From assembly GCF_020552705.1 (NCBI RefSeq), contig NZ_JAJBZG010000005.1, positions 930,001-994,000 on the forward strand: 64,000 nt of DNA, in the 5' to 3' direction. The notes beneath the pieces were generated by a model. The model made no database searches and was not told the DNA's origin. It saw only the letters and a list, made by a program, of their open reading frames with translations. Source of the stretch: Christiangramia sediminis (GTDB lineage: Bacteria; Bacteroidota; Bacteroidia; Flavobacteriales; Flavobacteriaceae). Positions 8,279-16,618 of the stretch are shown here, one piece after another. Made by a program: the position numbers and the translations under genes. Position 1 is the first letter of the stretch; each line of letters begins with the position of its first letter.

Positions 8279-9253
8279 TTATAATAAAAGCAAGTTACAG
8301 CCCCTAACGTCGCTATTATCAAACCTTCCCAGAATTTCAATTTCTTGATTATTTATTCTTCCAAGGTCCTGAGTGGCAATAAATGAACATGAATTGAGGT
8401 TGGCAAGATCTATAACATTAATTCCGCCGGTTTTTCCATCGGGCAAAAGAGATAAGGCATCTTCCGGATCGCGAATGAGCATATGCATCCATGGCGGACA
8501 ATCAAAAACTCCATCTCCTTTCGAGTAAGCCTGAGAAAGCAATTCGGTCATACCATATTCACTATGAATTTTTTCAACTCCAAAGCCATTTTTTAGATGA
8601 TGATGCAACTCCTGCCGTATCATTTCCTTGCGCCTTCCTTTCATTCCGCCGGTTTCCATGATCACGGTATTTTCCAAATGGAACTGTCTTTTCTCGATCA
8701 GGTCTAAAAGGGCAAAAGAAACTCCTATTAAAAATACTTTTTTTCCTCCTGCATCAAGTTTATTCAGTTTTTCAGAAAGAGAATCCAGATCATCCAGGTA
8801 AAAACCACTATCCTTATTTCCTGAACTTTTAATTAAGTGATCTGCCATATAGATCAGGGAGGAGCCTTTTCGTTCCAGGTAAGAGGGGAGTAGCGCAAGA
8901 AAAGTATAATCTGAAGGCTTTCCATAGAATCTATTAAATGTCTTTAGGAAACTTTCTTCATAAAGCCGAAGATCGGTTACATGATGTTTGCTGGTAACAG
9001 AGCCGGTGGTTCCGCTACTGGTGAAAGTAATTTGCGGAATTCGATCATCACTAATGACCTTTTTAGTTTTAAAAAACTCAATGGGTAGAAAAGGGATGTT
9101 CTTAAGAGTGGTCACATCGCCAGGCTTTCTATTTAAAAGTTCACAAAATTTCTGGTAGACCTTATTGTTGCTGAATTGATGCTCAAAAACCTCCAATGCC
9201 AGAGCCTCAAACTCATCTTCATCTGAGATCTCAAAGATTCTTTTTTCGAGCAT
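8279..9253 (-). CDS. LuxE-like acyl-protein synthetase family protein
   Basis: Member of the LuxE/acyl-protein synthetase family, which activate or carry acyl groups through an adenylate-type fold. In this 324-residue protein the phosphate-binding loop is FTSSGTTGSVTSKHHV at residues 77-92, and the SEYGMTELLSQAY motif corresponds to the conserved YGxTE of adenylating enzymes. The protein ends with the family-typical FDNSDVRGC. I use the ATG at 9253; a TTG eight codons earlier is possible. No lux genes or LuxC/D partners are nearby, so it works in another pathway. Bacteroidetes relatives are usually annotated as acyltransferases, and the substrate is unknown. Confidence 0.8.
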   Translation of the reverse strand: MLEKRIFEISDEDEFEALALEVFEHQFSNNKVYQKFCELLNRKPGDVTTLKNIPFLPIEFFKTKKVISDDRIPQITFTSSGTTGSVTSKHHVTDLRLYEESFLKTFNRFYGKPSDYTFLALLPSYLERKGSSLIYMADHLIKSSGNKDSGFYLDDLDSLSEKLNKLDAGGKKVFLIGVSFALLDLIEKRQFHLENTVIMETGGMKGRRKEMIRQELHHHLKNGFGVEKIHSEYGMTELLSQAYSKGDGVFDCPPWMHMLIRDPEDALSLLPDGKTGGINVIDLANLNSCSFIATQDLGRINNQEIEILGRFDNSDVRGCNLLLL

Positions 9254-9288
9254 AGAAAATAGTGGAATTTTCCTCAAAATTAAGGAAT

Positions 9289-9312
9289 AAAAAAAGCCTC
9301 TGAAACAGAAGC
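9289..9312 (-). terminator. Intrinsic terminator of the T9SS-tail gene
   Basis: On the minus strand a seven-pair stem (GCTTCTG / CAGAGGC, including one G-U pair) with a three-base loop is followed by seven T residues, 27 bases after the stop at 9339. Confidence 0.75.
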
Positions 9313-9338
9313 CGTTTAAAAAGTAAAGAGATAGTGAT

Positions 9339-9677
9339 TTATTTTACTACAAGTTTTCTGGTAGCTTTTGCTTTCCCTTCCTGTATCTTTAAAATATAAA
9401 TACCGGGAGTAAGTGATGAAACGTCCATTTCACGACCTCTTAAACGGGTTTTTTGAACGGGCTTACCTAAAACATTATAGATCTCTATGATTTTCTCCTG
9501 ATTCCTGGTAGAGGAAATATAAACTTTACCTCCAGTAACGGGGTTAGGATAAATAGACAATCCATCAATAGGAATTTCTGTTCGCTGTGGAACACGATCA
9601 GATTCCTGAGCATTTGCCGGTGCGGCAACTATCAGGAAACAAACAAGAAAAAAGATAAAAAGGTACTTTTGCTTCAT
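9339..9677 (-). CDS. Small secreted protein consisting of a type IX secretion sorting domain
   Basis: The 112-residue product has a signal peptide (about residues 1-24, hydrophobic core IFFLVCFLIVAAP, cleavage after ANA) and then almost nothing but a type A T9SS C-terminal domain: LSIYPNPVTGGKVYIS, IIEIYNVLGKPV, LTPGIYILKIQEG and a basic tail ending RKLVVK. These are the canonical blocks recognised by the gliding/secretion machinery that exports proteins across the outer membrane. There is no cargo domain. The ATG at 9677 is chosen because an upstream in-frame TTG would sit inside the -7 promoter element. Function unknown; it could be a surface-anchored peptide or a remnant of a larger protein. 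Confidence 0.87.
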   Translation of the reverse strand: MKQKYLFIFFLVCFLIVAAPANAQESDRVPQRTEIPIDGLSIYPNPVTGGKVYISSTRNQEKIIEIYNVLGKPVQKTRLRGREMDVSSLTPGIYILKIQEGKAKATRKLVVK

Positions 9678-9698
9678 TCTCTGTGATCTGGATTTAGA

Positions 9699-9706
9699 CA
9701 AACTTA
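9699..9706 (-). promoter_or_regulatory. Putative -7 promoter element of the T9SS-tail gene
   Basis: TAAGTTTG on the minus strand matches TAnnTTTG and lies about 20 bases before the chosen ATG. No clear -33 TTG is at the usual distance. Confidence 0.45.
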
Positions 9707-9767
9707 CAAATAAAATTTCAAAAACCCTGCCATTAAAAATAACTAAATGAAAAAAGCTAAAATAAAA

Positions 9768-9794
9768 AAAGGGGTTGTACGTTACAACCCCTTT
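9768..9794 (-). terminator. Intrinsic terminator of the TonB receptor/lipoprotein operon
   Basis: A 12-base perfect inverted repeat (AAAGGGGTTGTA / TACAACCCCTTT) with a three-base loop. It is followed on the minus strand by a T-run, 48 bases beyond the lipoprotein stop. Confidence 0.9.
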
Positions 9795-9842
9795 AAATTT
9801 GGCTAATTACTGATATTCAAATTATTAGAATAGAATATTTTT

Positions 9843-11825
9843 TTAGTTTGCCCAGTCGAACATTGCAATATCTACTGTGGCTTCAGCATCATATGCAGCT
9901 GATTCATTCACTATAACTCCGTCTATGGTTATACCAGTAAGATCTGTTCTGTTATCATCTGTAATATCGATGATGGTCTCATATCCGCTTAGTGATAAAC
10001 CTTCTATTTGAGCTCCCGAAGTCGCTTTAAATTGTAAGGCGGTTCCGCCAGTGGTAGAAACTGCTGTAAAGTTGATAATTTTAGGCATGGCATTTCTCTT
10101 ATCTGCTTCAATGGCTGTGGAGAAGTTTTCAATAGTATGAGACACATAAGTGTTCTCAATAGTACCATTCCATCCCTCGGTCCAGTCTACCGCATCATCT
10201 TCGTTATTTTCAAGGTAGATATTCATTACTGAAACAGTACCTCCAAAAAATTCTACACCATCATCAGCACCGTTTAAAATAGCGATGTTCTCAATCGTAG
10301 TTCCAGATCCAACCGCATAAAGGGAAAGACCATTGTATTGAGATTCGGAATTAATAGAAGCTCCGGCATCTTTTAAGACCAGGTAACTAATAGATCCCGA
10401 GTTATCATCGTCTATCGTACCTCCGTAAAGGATTCCACCCACTTCAGCAGTAGCGTCGGTTCCAGCGTCTGTTGAGGCTTTACCAGCAATAACAAGACCT
10501 CCCCAGCTTCCGGCCACGCCAGATGTTGAAGACATTACCACAGGATTGCTTTCTGTTCCCTGGATATCTATCATCCCACCTCTTTGTACAACTATATATA
10601 TACTGGTAGCAGCAGTCTCACTATCACTTCTTGCAGTAATTTGTGTGCCAGCAGGAATTGTAAGTGTAGCTCCTTCTTCTACTGAAACGGTATTACTTAT
10701 TACATATTGATTACTGGAATTAAGACTTAAATCTCCATCAATGCTAGAAGGCAATACAGAGACCTGTCCTCTGTTGGAGATCCAGTCGAATATGGAGACA
10801 TCTACAGTTGGATTGCCCGAATAATCTAAAGAAAGATCGGCAGGTGCTCCGTTAAGTATAATTCCGGAAAGATCTGTTCTTGAATCATCTGTAATATCTA
10901 CGGCAGTATCATAACCTGAAAGTGAAAGACCAGTGATAGTTGCTCCAGATACAGATTTGAATTGCAACGCAGTCCCACCAGTTGTAGAAATCGCAGTGAA
11001 ATTAGTGATCATTGGGTTTCCATTCTCCTTATCAGCTTCAATTGCAGTTGAAAAGTTCTCAATGGTATGAAGAACGTATACGTTATCTAAAGATCCGTTC
11101 CATCTTTCAGTCCAGTCTACAGCATCATCCTCATTGTTTTCAAGATAAAGATTTGATGCAGAAACCGTTCCTCCAAAAAATTCTACTCCGTCATCAGCTC
11201 CATTAATCAGGGCTATATTCTGGATGGAAGTTTCAGATCCCACAGCGTACAGGGAAAGTCCGTTGAACTGGGACTCAGAGTTAATAGAAGCTCCAGCATC
11301 AGACAGTACAAGGTAGTTTATAGACCCTGAATCATCTGAAGCGTCTTCACCTCCGTAAACGATTCCTCCTACTTCAGCAGTGGCATCTGTACCGGCAGCC
11401 GTTGGAGCATTCCCGGCGATGATCAATCCACCCCAGGTTCCAGCTTCGCCATTTGCAGAACGCATAACCACGGGAGCCGAAGAAGTTCCCTGGATTTCTA
11501 TTTGTGCTCCTTTTTGAACTACGATGTAAACGTTTGTGGCGTCACTCTGGTCTGTATCAGTATCTGCAATAATTTCAGTTCCAGCGGGAATAGTTAAAGT
11601 AACCCCAGATTCAACAGATAGTATTCCTGTTAAGCTATAGGTTTTAGTAGCATCCAGGGTTCTGTTTTCTTCTAATGATCCGTTAAGCTCTACATCATCT
11701 GAAGGTATAGAACCGCCATTATCGGTTGGATCTATAGGCTCAATGTTATTGTCGCTACTGCAAGAGGTGGCTAAAATTCCCATTGCAACTGCAGTAGATA
11801 GCATGATTTTTTTTAGATTTTTCAT
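9843..11825 (-). CDS. Lipoprotein with two tandem beta-helix-like halves
   Basis: A 660-residue predicted lipoprotein (signal peptide with lipobox ending TSC, C22) followed by a short Asp/Pro/Gly linker. The rest consists of two homologous halves of about 300 residues each, roughly 48-355 and 356-660. Shared blocks in both halves include LTIPAGT, YIVVQ, GTDATAEVGGI, YGG, GADDGVEFFGGTVS, NNEDDAVDWTE, HTIENFSTAIEADK and STTGGTALQFK. The repeated turns rich in Gly, Asn and Asp suggest a parallel beta-helix, perhaps calcium-binding. It lies 55 bases downstream of a TonB receptor on the same strand and is probably its surface partner, as SusD-like proteins are, though it is not SusD. Specific substrate is unknown; the neighbouring PhoB/PhoR pair suggests phosphate-containing compounds. 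Confidence 0.85.
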   Translation of the reverse strand: MKNLKKIMLSTAVAMGILATSCSSDNNIEPIDPTDNGGSIPSDDVELNGSLEENRTLDATKTYSLTGILSVESGVTLTIPAGTEIIADTDTDQSDATNVYIVVQKGAQIEIQGTSSAPVVMRSANGEAGTWGGLIIAGNAPTAAGTDATAEVGGIVYGGEDASDDSGSINYLVLSDAGASINSESQFNGLSLYAVGSETSIQNIALINGADDGVEFFGGTVSASNLYLENNEDDAVDWTERWNGSLDNVYVLHTIENFSTAIEADKENGNPMITNFTAISTTGGTALQFKSVSGATITGLSLSGYDTAVDITDDSRTDLSGIILNGAPADLSLDYSGNPTVDVSIFDWISNRGQVSVLPSSIDGDLSLNSSNQYVISNTVSVEEGATLTIPAGTQITARSDSETAATSIYIVVQRGGMIDIQGTESNPVVMSSTSGVAGSWGGLVIAGKASTDAGTDATAEVGGILYGGTIDDDNSGSISYLVLKDAGASINSESQYNGLSLYAVGSGTTIENIAILNGADDGVEFFGGTVSVMNIYLENNEDDAVDWTEGWNGTIENTYVSHTIENFSTAIEADKRNAMPKIINFTAVSTTGGTALQFKATSGAQIEGLSLSGYETIIDITDDNRTDLTGITIDGVIVNESAAYDAEATVDIAMFDWAN

Positions 11826-11880
11826 AATTCTAATTTTAAGTCTAGGTTTAATAAAGGTTTATGGTTTAATAAAAATGTGG

Positions 11881-14679
11881 TTAAAAACTATAGTTTACTC
11901 CCAAGCTTAATACGGCTCCGCGATCGTAGGATCTTACAGTTTGGTTCGATTCATCTACATTACCTGAAATGGGTCTGATCGCCTGGAATCTTTCGATCTC
12001 AGGATTAAGTAAATTTTGTCCTCTAAACTGAAATTCCCAATGCTCATTCAGTTCTTTAGTCATAATTAGATCCAGAGTCACAAAGCCTTTTTCTATGATC
12101 TCGTCATTATATTGTATGTCAATCTGATCCAATCTCTGACTCTCAGGATTACCCAGGGCGAAAATTTTATCTGAAGCATAAGCTCCCACAAGAGTCGCTG
12201 TAAATGGATTTTCGGTTTCTGTAGAAACATTTAAAGAAGCATTAAAGATCCAGTCTGAAGCTCCCTGAAGACCTATTTCATCTTTGCCATTATATCTGAA
12301 AGTTCTAATGAACCGTCCCTCCTGGTCGTAGACATCTTTTAAATCCTGAGAATGCCACATTCTGGTAATATTTCCAGAAACTGCCAAGTCCAGACCTGCT
12401 TCATTTTCGTTTTCGATCACATCCATTCTGGCCTCCAGTTCCAATCCGTAAATATTGGCTTCTTCCCCTGCATTGAAATAAGAGAATACAGGTGCAGAAC
12501 CTCTCTCTCTTGCTTTGTTAATAGGATCGGTGATTCTTTTATAGAATCCAGTAAGGGAGATCAACTCTCCGGAACTTGGGAAAATTTCATATTTCAAGTC
12601 CAGATTGGTATTTGTAGAGGCTTCCAGATCTGGATTTCCCCTGGTGACTAAACCAGTTTGAGAAACATATTCGAAAGGGGCGATTTCCTTAAATTCTGGA
12701 AGTGTTATGGTTCTGCTTGCCGCAAGTCTTATGTTGGAATCTTCATTTGGAGAAAACCTGAAATTGATACTCGGGTAGATATTATCATAAGATTTATAAA
12801 CGAAATTAGGCAGATTTTGGGGGTAGTTATTTACATCAAAAATCACATCTATTTCATCCTTTTGAAAACGTGCTCCGAGGTTTAAATTCCATTTGGCATT
12901 TCCATAATTAAAAGAAGCGAAACCTGCCGCAGACTCTAAACTTGCTTCGTAGATATCTGGATTAAGAGTATTAAATACCAGGGATCTGTTGTTAAAATTA
13001 TCTGTAGTAAATATCCCGTCAAAATTATCTATAGATGAAGGGTTGACAGTATTAAAGTCTCTTTCTTCAGTTCCAAAAAATCTAGAGAAAAAGTCTCTTT
13101 GTTTATTTCTGTAATTTCCTCCAAACTTTACAAATACCTTCTTCTGAGTTTCGTCCTCTTCAATAAAATTGTACTGGTCCTGGAAAAAAGCGTTGAATTC
13201 AATATCATCAATCTGTTGTACAGATTTTCTTTGCTGATAGGCATTGGTTTCACCTAGTAGAATTGGTTCTGTTGGATGAATATTTACTTCATTTCTAATT
13301 CGGTTTGGCTCATCTGCATCTACCATATTATAACCTGCAGCCCATTCTATCTCATTTTTGCCTTTCCACATATCATGGAAACCGTGTAACTGGTTCACCC
13401 AAAGTCTTGTTTGCTTCGTATTTTGATCACGAACAAACTGATTAAAACCGTCGCCGCGATCACTTTCTTCGAAAACTATTCCTTCTCCATTTCTACCTCC
13501 TTCAAAAACTTCATCGGTAACTTTATTGATAAATAAACTGGTAGCTTTGATCCTGTTATTATCGTTTATCTGGTAACCCAGATCTAAAAGAGCGGTATTG
13601 TTATCAGTCTTTTTATAATTAGTAGCATCTGTAAAACCATCTTCAAAATCATTGTTACGATAGTTGGCGAAGGTTCCGGTATTATATTCAAAATCTACAG
13701 AATTGGTAGCCGTTAGCAACACTCTAAGATCCCCAAACTCTTTTCCTGCGGTAAGGGCATATCTTCGGTTTACTGGAAATACTGCAGTTCCCGGATCCCA
13801 TCCCTGGTTATTTAGTGAAAACCGTGTTGGAATCGCCTGATCGTAAAACCCGAAATAAACATCTTCCTGGTTTGGCGAAACCTTAAAATTGCTGAATTCT
13901 CCAACGGCATTCGTGTTTGCGCCAAATCTTACCCCAAGATCCAGTTCGCTATTACCTTTAAGTTCCCTGGAAGTTATGTCAATACTTCCTGAAGCCTGAT
14001 CGGCAGAATTCTCTGCGGAATAATTTTTACTTATGGAAATGTTCTGAATAACCCGGGTTGGGAATAGCCCCAGGTCAATGTTCTTTCGCTCCACGTCATC
14101 TGAAGGGATAGGAAGGCCGTTCATTGTGGTATACAGGTAACGATCTCCAAGGCCTCTTACGAAAATATCTCCAGAAGCTTCACTGCTGGTAACACCAGAA
14201 ATTTTGGTCGTTGCTGTCGCAGCATCGGAAACTCCTAATTTGGCTAATTCCTGAGCTCCGATGCTTTCTTTAATATTTACTGAATTCTTCTGTTCTATAA
14301 GAAGGGCTACCTGTGAATCCCTTCTGGAAACTGTAGTGATCACTACTTCATCCAGAGCAGCCGCACTGGAACCAAGATCTGTATTTACTTCGGTAACTTT
14401 TCCGGCTTCAACTACTACATTGGGTACTTCTAATGTTTCATATCCCACAAAACTAAAAACCAGGGTATAGGTGCCCGGTTGTAATTTGTCAAGTATATAA
14501 AGTCCGTCATAATCTGATGTTATACCTTTAGTAGATCCTTTTATTAATACATTGGCAAATGGGAGTGGCTCACCGCTCATTTCACGGTCAGAAAGTTTTC
14601 CGGCAATAGAACCGGTAGTTTCCTGAGCCTGCATTATACCCGTAATTAATAGGAATGATAGTAATAAAAATTTTTTCAT
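11881..14679 (-). CDS. TonB-dependent outer membrane receptor
   Basis: A 932-residue TonB-dependent receptor that imports a ligand across the outer membrane using ExbBD/TonB energy. It starts with a signal peptide (MKKFLLLSFLLITGIMQA) and then has a carboxypeptidase-regulatory-like domain at about 24-110 with PFANVLIKGSTKG and a YDGLYIL turn. The plug domain at about 115-245 includes TKISGVTSSEASGDIFVRG. The beta-barrel runs to the C terminus, which ends in aromatic F (GVNYSF). There is no SusD gene; the partner appears to be the duplicated lipoprotein downstream. It diverges from the PhoB-like gene across a promoter region with an 11-bp-period repeat array, so phosphate-starvation control is likely by inference. 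Confidence 0.93.
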   Translation of the reverse strand: MKKFLLLSFLLITGIMQAQETTGSIAGKLSDREMSGEPLPFANVLIKGSTKGITSDYDGLYILDKLQPGTYTLVFSFVGYETLEVPNVVVEAGKVTEVNTDLGSSAAALDEVVITTVSRRDSQVALLIEQKNSVNIKESIGAQELAKLGVSDAATATTKISGVTSSEASGDIFVRGLGDRYLYTTMNGLPIPSDDVERKNIDLGLFPTRVIQNISISKNYSAENSADQASGSIDITSRELKGNSELDLGVRFGANTNAVGEFSNFKVSPNQEDVYFGFYDQAIPTRFSLNNQGWDPGTAVFPVNRRYALTAGKEFGDLRVLLTATNSVDFEYNTGTFANYRNNDFEDGFTDATNYKKTDNNTALLDLGYQINDNNRIKATSLFINKVTDEVFEGGRNGEGIVFEESDRGDGFNQFVRDQNTKQTRLWVNQLHGFHDMWKGKNEIEWAAGYNMVDADEPNRIRNEVNIHPTEPILLGETNAYQQRKSVQQIDDIEFNAFFQDQYNFIEEDETQKKVFVKFGGNYRNKQRDFFSRFFGTEERDFNTVNPSSIDNFDGIFTTDNFNNRSLVFNTLNPDIYEASLESAAGFASFNYGNAKWNLNLGARFQKDEIDVIFDVNNYPQNLPNFVYKSYDNIYPSINFRFSPNEDSNIRLAASRTITLPEFKEIAPFEYVSQTGLVTRGNPDLEASTNTNLDLKYEIFPSSGELISLTGFYKRITDPINKARERGSAPVFSYFNAGEEANIYGLELEARMDVIENENEAGLDLAVSGNITRMWHSQDLKDVYDQEGRFIRTFRYNGKDEIGLQGASDWIFNASLNVSTETENPFTATLVGAYASDKIFALGNPESQRLDQIDIQYNDEIIEKGFVTLDLIMTKELNEHWEFQFRGQNLLNPEIERFQAIRPISGNVDESNQTVRSYDRGAVLSLGVNYSF

Positions 14680-14705
14680 TTTTGTTTTGCTATAAAATCT
14701 CGCTG

Positions 14706-14713
14706 CAAATTAA
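14706..14713 (-). promoter_or_regulatory. Possible -7 element of the TonB receptor promoter
   Basis: TTAATTTG on the minus strand matches seven of eight positions of TAnnTTTG. It lies about 22 bases from the nearest unit of the direct-repeat array, the distance expected if an activator bound at the -33 region. Confidence 0.4.
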
Positions 14714-14732
14714 CGCTGAAGACATGAGGCCG

Positions 14733-14798
14733 GTGTTACCTAAGAATTAATCCTTTGTCATTAAAGGGTTAGTTAAATGTTACTAATAGGTTAAGCCC
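14733..14798. promoter_or_regulatory. Pho-box-like array of six 11-bp direct repeats
   Basis: Six consecutive 11-mers read GTGTTACCTAA, GAATTAATCCT, TTGTCATTAAA, GGGTTAGTTAA, ATGTTACTAAT and AGGTTAAGCCC. The core GTTA (with ATTA and GTCA variants) recurs exactly every 11 bases at 14735, 14746, 14757, 14768, 14779 and 14790. PhoB/OmpR-family regulators bind direct repeats with this 11-bp spacing, and the third unit resembles the E. coli half-site CTGTCAT. The array lies between a PhoB-like gene and a TonB receptor gene, so autoregulation plus receptor activation is the natural reading. Confidence 0.6.
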
Positions 14799-14855
14799 CC
14801 TATAGTTCAAATTATTGGTTAATTTTACGGTCTCTTAACCACATTATAATTCGTT

Positions 14856-15539
14856 ATGAAGAAAAAAGACATTCAGATTTTATTAGTTGATGATGAACCG
14901 GATATCTTAGAAATAGTTGGGTATAATCTTTCTTCTGAAGGTTATAATGTTATCACTGCAGATAATGGTGCAGATGCGGTAAAGATTGCTAAGAAAAAGA
15001 AGCCTCACCTTATTATTTTAGATGTAATGATGCCAGAGATGGATGGGATCGAAGCCTGTGAGCAGATTAGAAAAATGCCCGATATGGAAGGAACCATAAT
15101 CACCTTTCTTACCGCTCGCGGAGAAGACTATTCTCAAATGGCAGGTTTTGATGCGGGTGCCGATGACTATATTACCAAACCAATCAAACCAAAAGTCTTA
15201 CTTAGTAAAGTGAAGGCTTTATTGAGAAGATATCGCGAGGAAGATATTTCTTCAAATATTGTGAAACTGGGGGATATAACAATTAATCGCGAAGAATATA
15301 AGATCGTTCAGAACGGAGAGGAAATGGCGCTTCCCCGTAAAGAATTTGAGTTACTCTCTTTACTAGCATCTAAACCAGGAAAGGTATTTAAAAGAGAAGA
15401 TATTCTGGACAATGTTTGGGGTAACGATATTGTGGTTGGCGGAAGAACTATAGATGTGCATATTAGAAAGCTGCGTGAGAAGATTGGCGATGATAAGATT
15501 AAGACCATAAAAGGAGTTGGCTATAAGTTTGTAGTTTAA
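14856..15539 (+). CDS. PhoB-like response regulator
   Basis: OmpR/PhoB-family response regulator of 227 residues. The receiver domain (about 6-122) has the acidic pair in LLVDDEPD, the phosphoacceptor D56 in HLIILDVMMP, and the conserved lysine in DYITKPIKP. The C-terminal winged-helix domain (about 130-227) contains EFELLSLLASKPGKVF and VDVHIRKLR-type motifs (GGRTIDVHIRKLREKIG). Its stop overlaps the start of a PhoR-like kinase (TAATG), indicating a translationally coupled two-component system. Similarity in length and order to PhoB-PhoR, plus the 11-bp direct repeats upstream, support a phosphate-response role, but the signal is inferred. Confidence 0.92.
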   Translation: MKKKDIQILLVDDEPDILEIVGYNLSSEGYNVITADNGADAVKIAKKKKPHLIILDVMMPEMDGIEACEQIRKMPDMEGTIITFLTARGEDYSQMAGFDAGADDYITKPIKPKVLLSKVKALLRRYREEDISSNIVKLGDITINREEYKIVQNGEEMALPRKEFELLSLLASKPGKVFKREDILDNVWGNDIVVGGRTIDVHIRKLREKIGDDKIKTIKGVGYKFVV

Positions 15540-16618
15540 TGTCACAAAAATTTAAACGTTCATATCGTTTTGCACTTAGGACTGCTCTTTATATAAGCGT
15601 ATTCCTCACGGCGATTATGAGTGTTTTTGCTTTTTTTGAGATTCAGTCACTTTGGATCTCATTGCTGGTTTTTGCAATTTTCTGTTACTTCTTTTCATTT
15701 TTAATTATTCAGTATCGTGTGGAGCGTTTTATATACCGAAGAATTAAAAAGGTATATGATAATGTTTCTTTACTGGATTCAAAAACATTAAGTCCCAACC
15801 AGATCACTACAGATATGTCCAGTCTTACCCGTGAGGTAAAGAAATTTGCTGAAGACAAGAAACTGGAGATTGAAACTTTAAAGGTGAGGGAGGCTTATCG
15901 TAAGGAATTTATGGGCAATGTCTCGCATGAATTAAAAACCCCATTATTTACTGTGCAGGGGTATATTCTCACATTATTGGACGGGGCTCATAAGGATAAG
16001 GCAATAAGAAAAAAATACCTGGCCCGTGCTAATAAAGGAGTAGAAAGACTCATTTATATTGTAAAGGACCTGGATATGATCACCAAGCTGGAAACCGGTG
16101 ATCTTCACTTGCGATATGAAACATTTGATATTGTTGAATTAATTCAGGCTTCATTTGATCTTCTTGAAATGAAAGCTGCTAAGAAAAATATTACCCTCAC
16201 CTTTGACTTTGATTACGAAGAGCCAATATACGTCAGGGCAGATAGAGAAAGAATTCAGCAGGTGCTTACCAATCTTATCGTGAATTCCATTAAATATGGG
16301 AAGAAGGGTGGTACTACCGAAATTAGTATTGAAAACCTCATTAAAAATAAAGTCATCGTGCGGGTGACCGATAATGGGGAAGGAATTGAAAAAGAGAATA
16401 TTCCGAGATTATTTGAACGTTTTTATCGTGTGGATAAGAGTGGGTCGAGAAAAGAAGGTGGTTCTGGACTGGGATTGTCTATTGTAAAACATATACTCGA
16501 AGCCCATGGCGAAAAGATCTATGTAGAAAGTGTTTTTGGAGTGGGAAGTGAATTTTCATTCACGCTCGAAAAAAGAAAAAAGATCCCGGAAGATAACGTG
16601 ATCCCCGAAATCACGTAA
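15539..16618 (+). CDS. PhoR-like sensor histidine kinase
   Basis: Membrane histidine kinase of 359 residues that should phosphorylate the PhoB-like regulator encoded immediately upstream. Two N-terminal membrane segments lie within residues 12-58, with only a very short periplasmic loop, as in PhoR. The HisKA helix holds H130 in MGNVSHELKTPLF. The HATPase domain shows the N box (LTNLIVNSIKYG), the G1 box DNGEGIE, and the G2 box GGSGLGLSIVKH. The absence of a sizeable periplasmic sensor fits control through a transporter complex, as for PhoR. The last 63 bases overlap the convergent glycosyltransferase-like gene. Confidence 0.93.
   Translation: MSQKFKRSYRFALRTALYISVFLTAIMSVFAFFEIQSLWISLLVFAIFCYFFSFLIIQYRVERFIYRRIKKVYDNVSLLDSKTLSPNQITTDMSSLTREVKKFAEDKKLEIETLKVREAYRKEFMGNVSHELKTPLFTVQGYILTLLDGAHKDKAIRKKYLARANKGVERLIYIVKDLDMITKLETGDLHLRYETFDIVELIQASFDLLEMKAAKKNITLTFDFDYEEPIYVRADRERIQQVLTNLIVNSIKYGKKGGTTEISIENLIKNKVIVRVTDNGEGIEKENIPRLFERFYRVDKSGSRKEGGSGLGLSIVKHILEAHGEKIYVESVFGVGSEFSFTLEKRKKIPEDNVIPEIT

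Noticed and set aside
7930-8340. Two minus-strand frames of 73 and 62 codons in the tyrS/LuxE-like gap
   Set aside because: They cross a terminator hairpin and the end of the LuxE-like gene, with no recognisable domains, signal or promoter.
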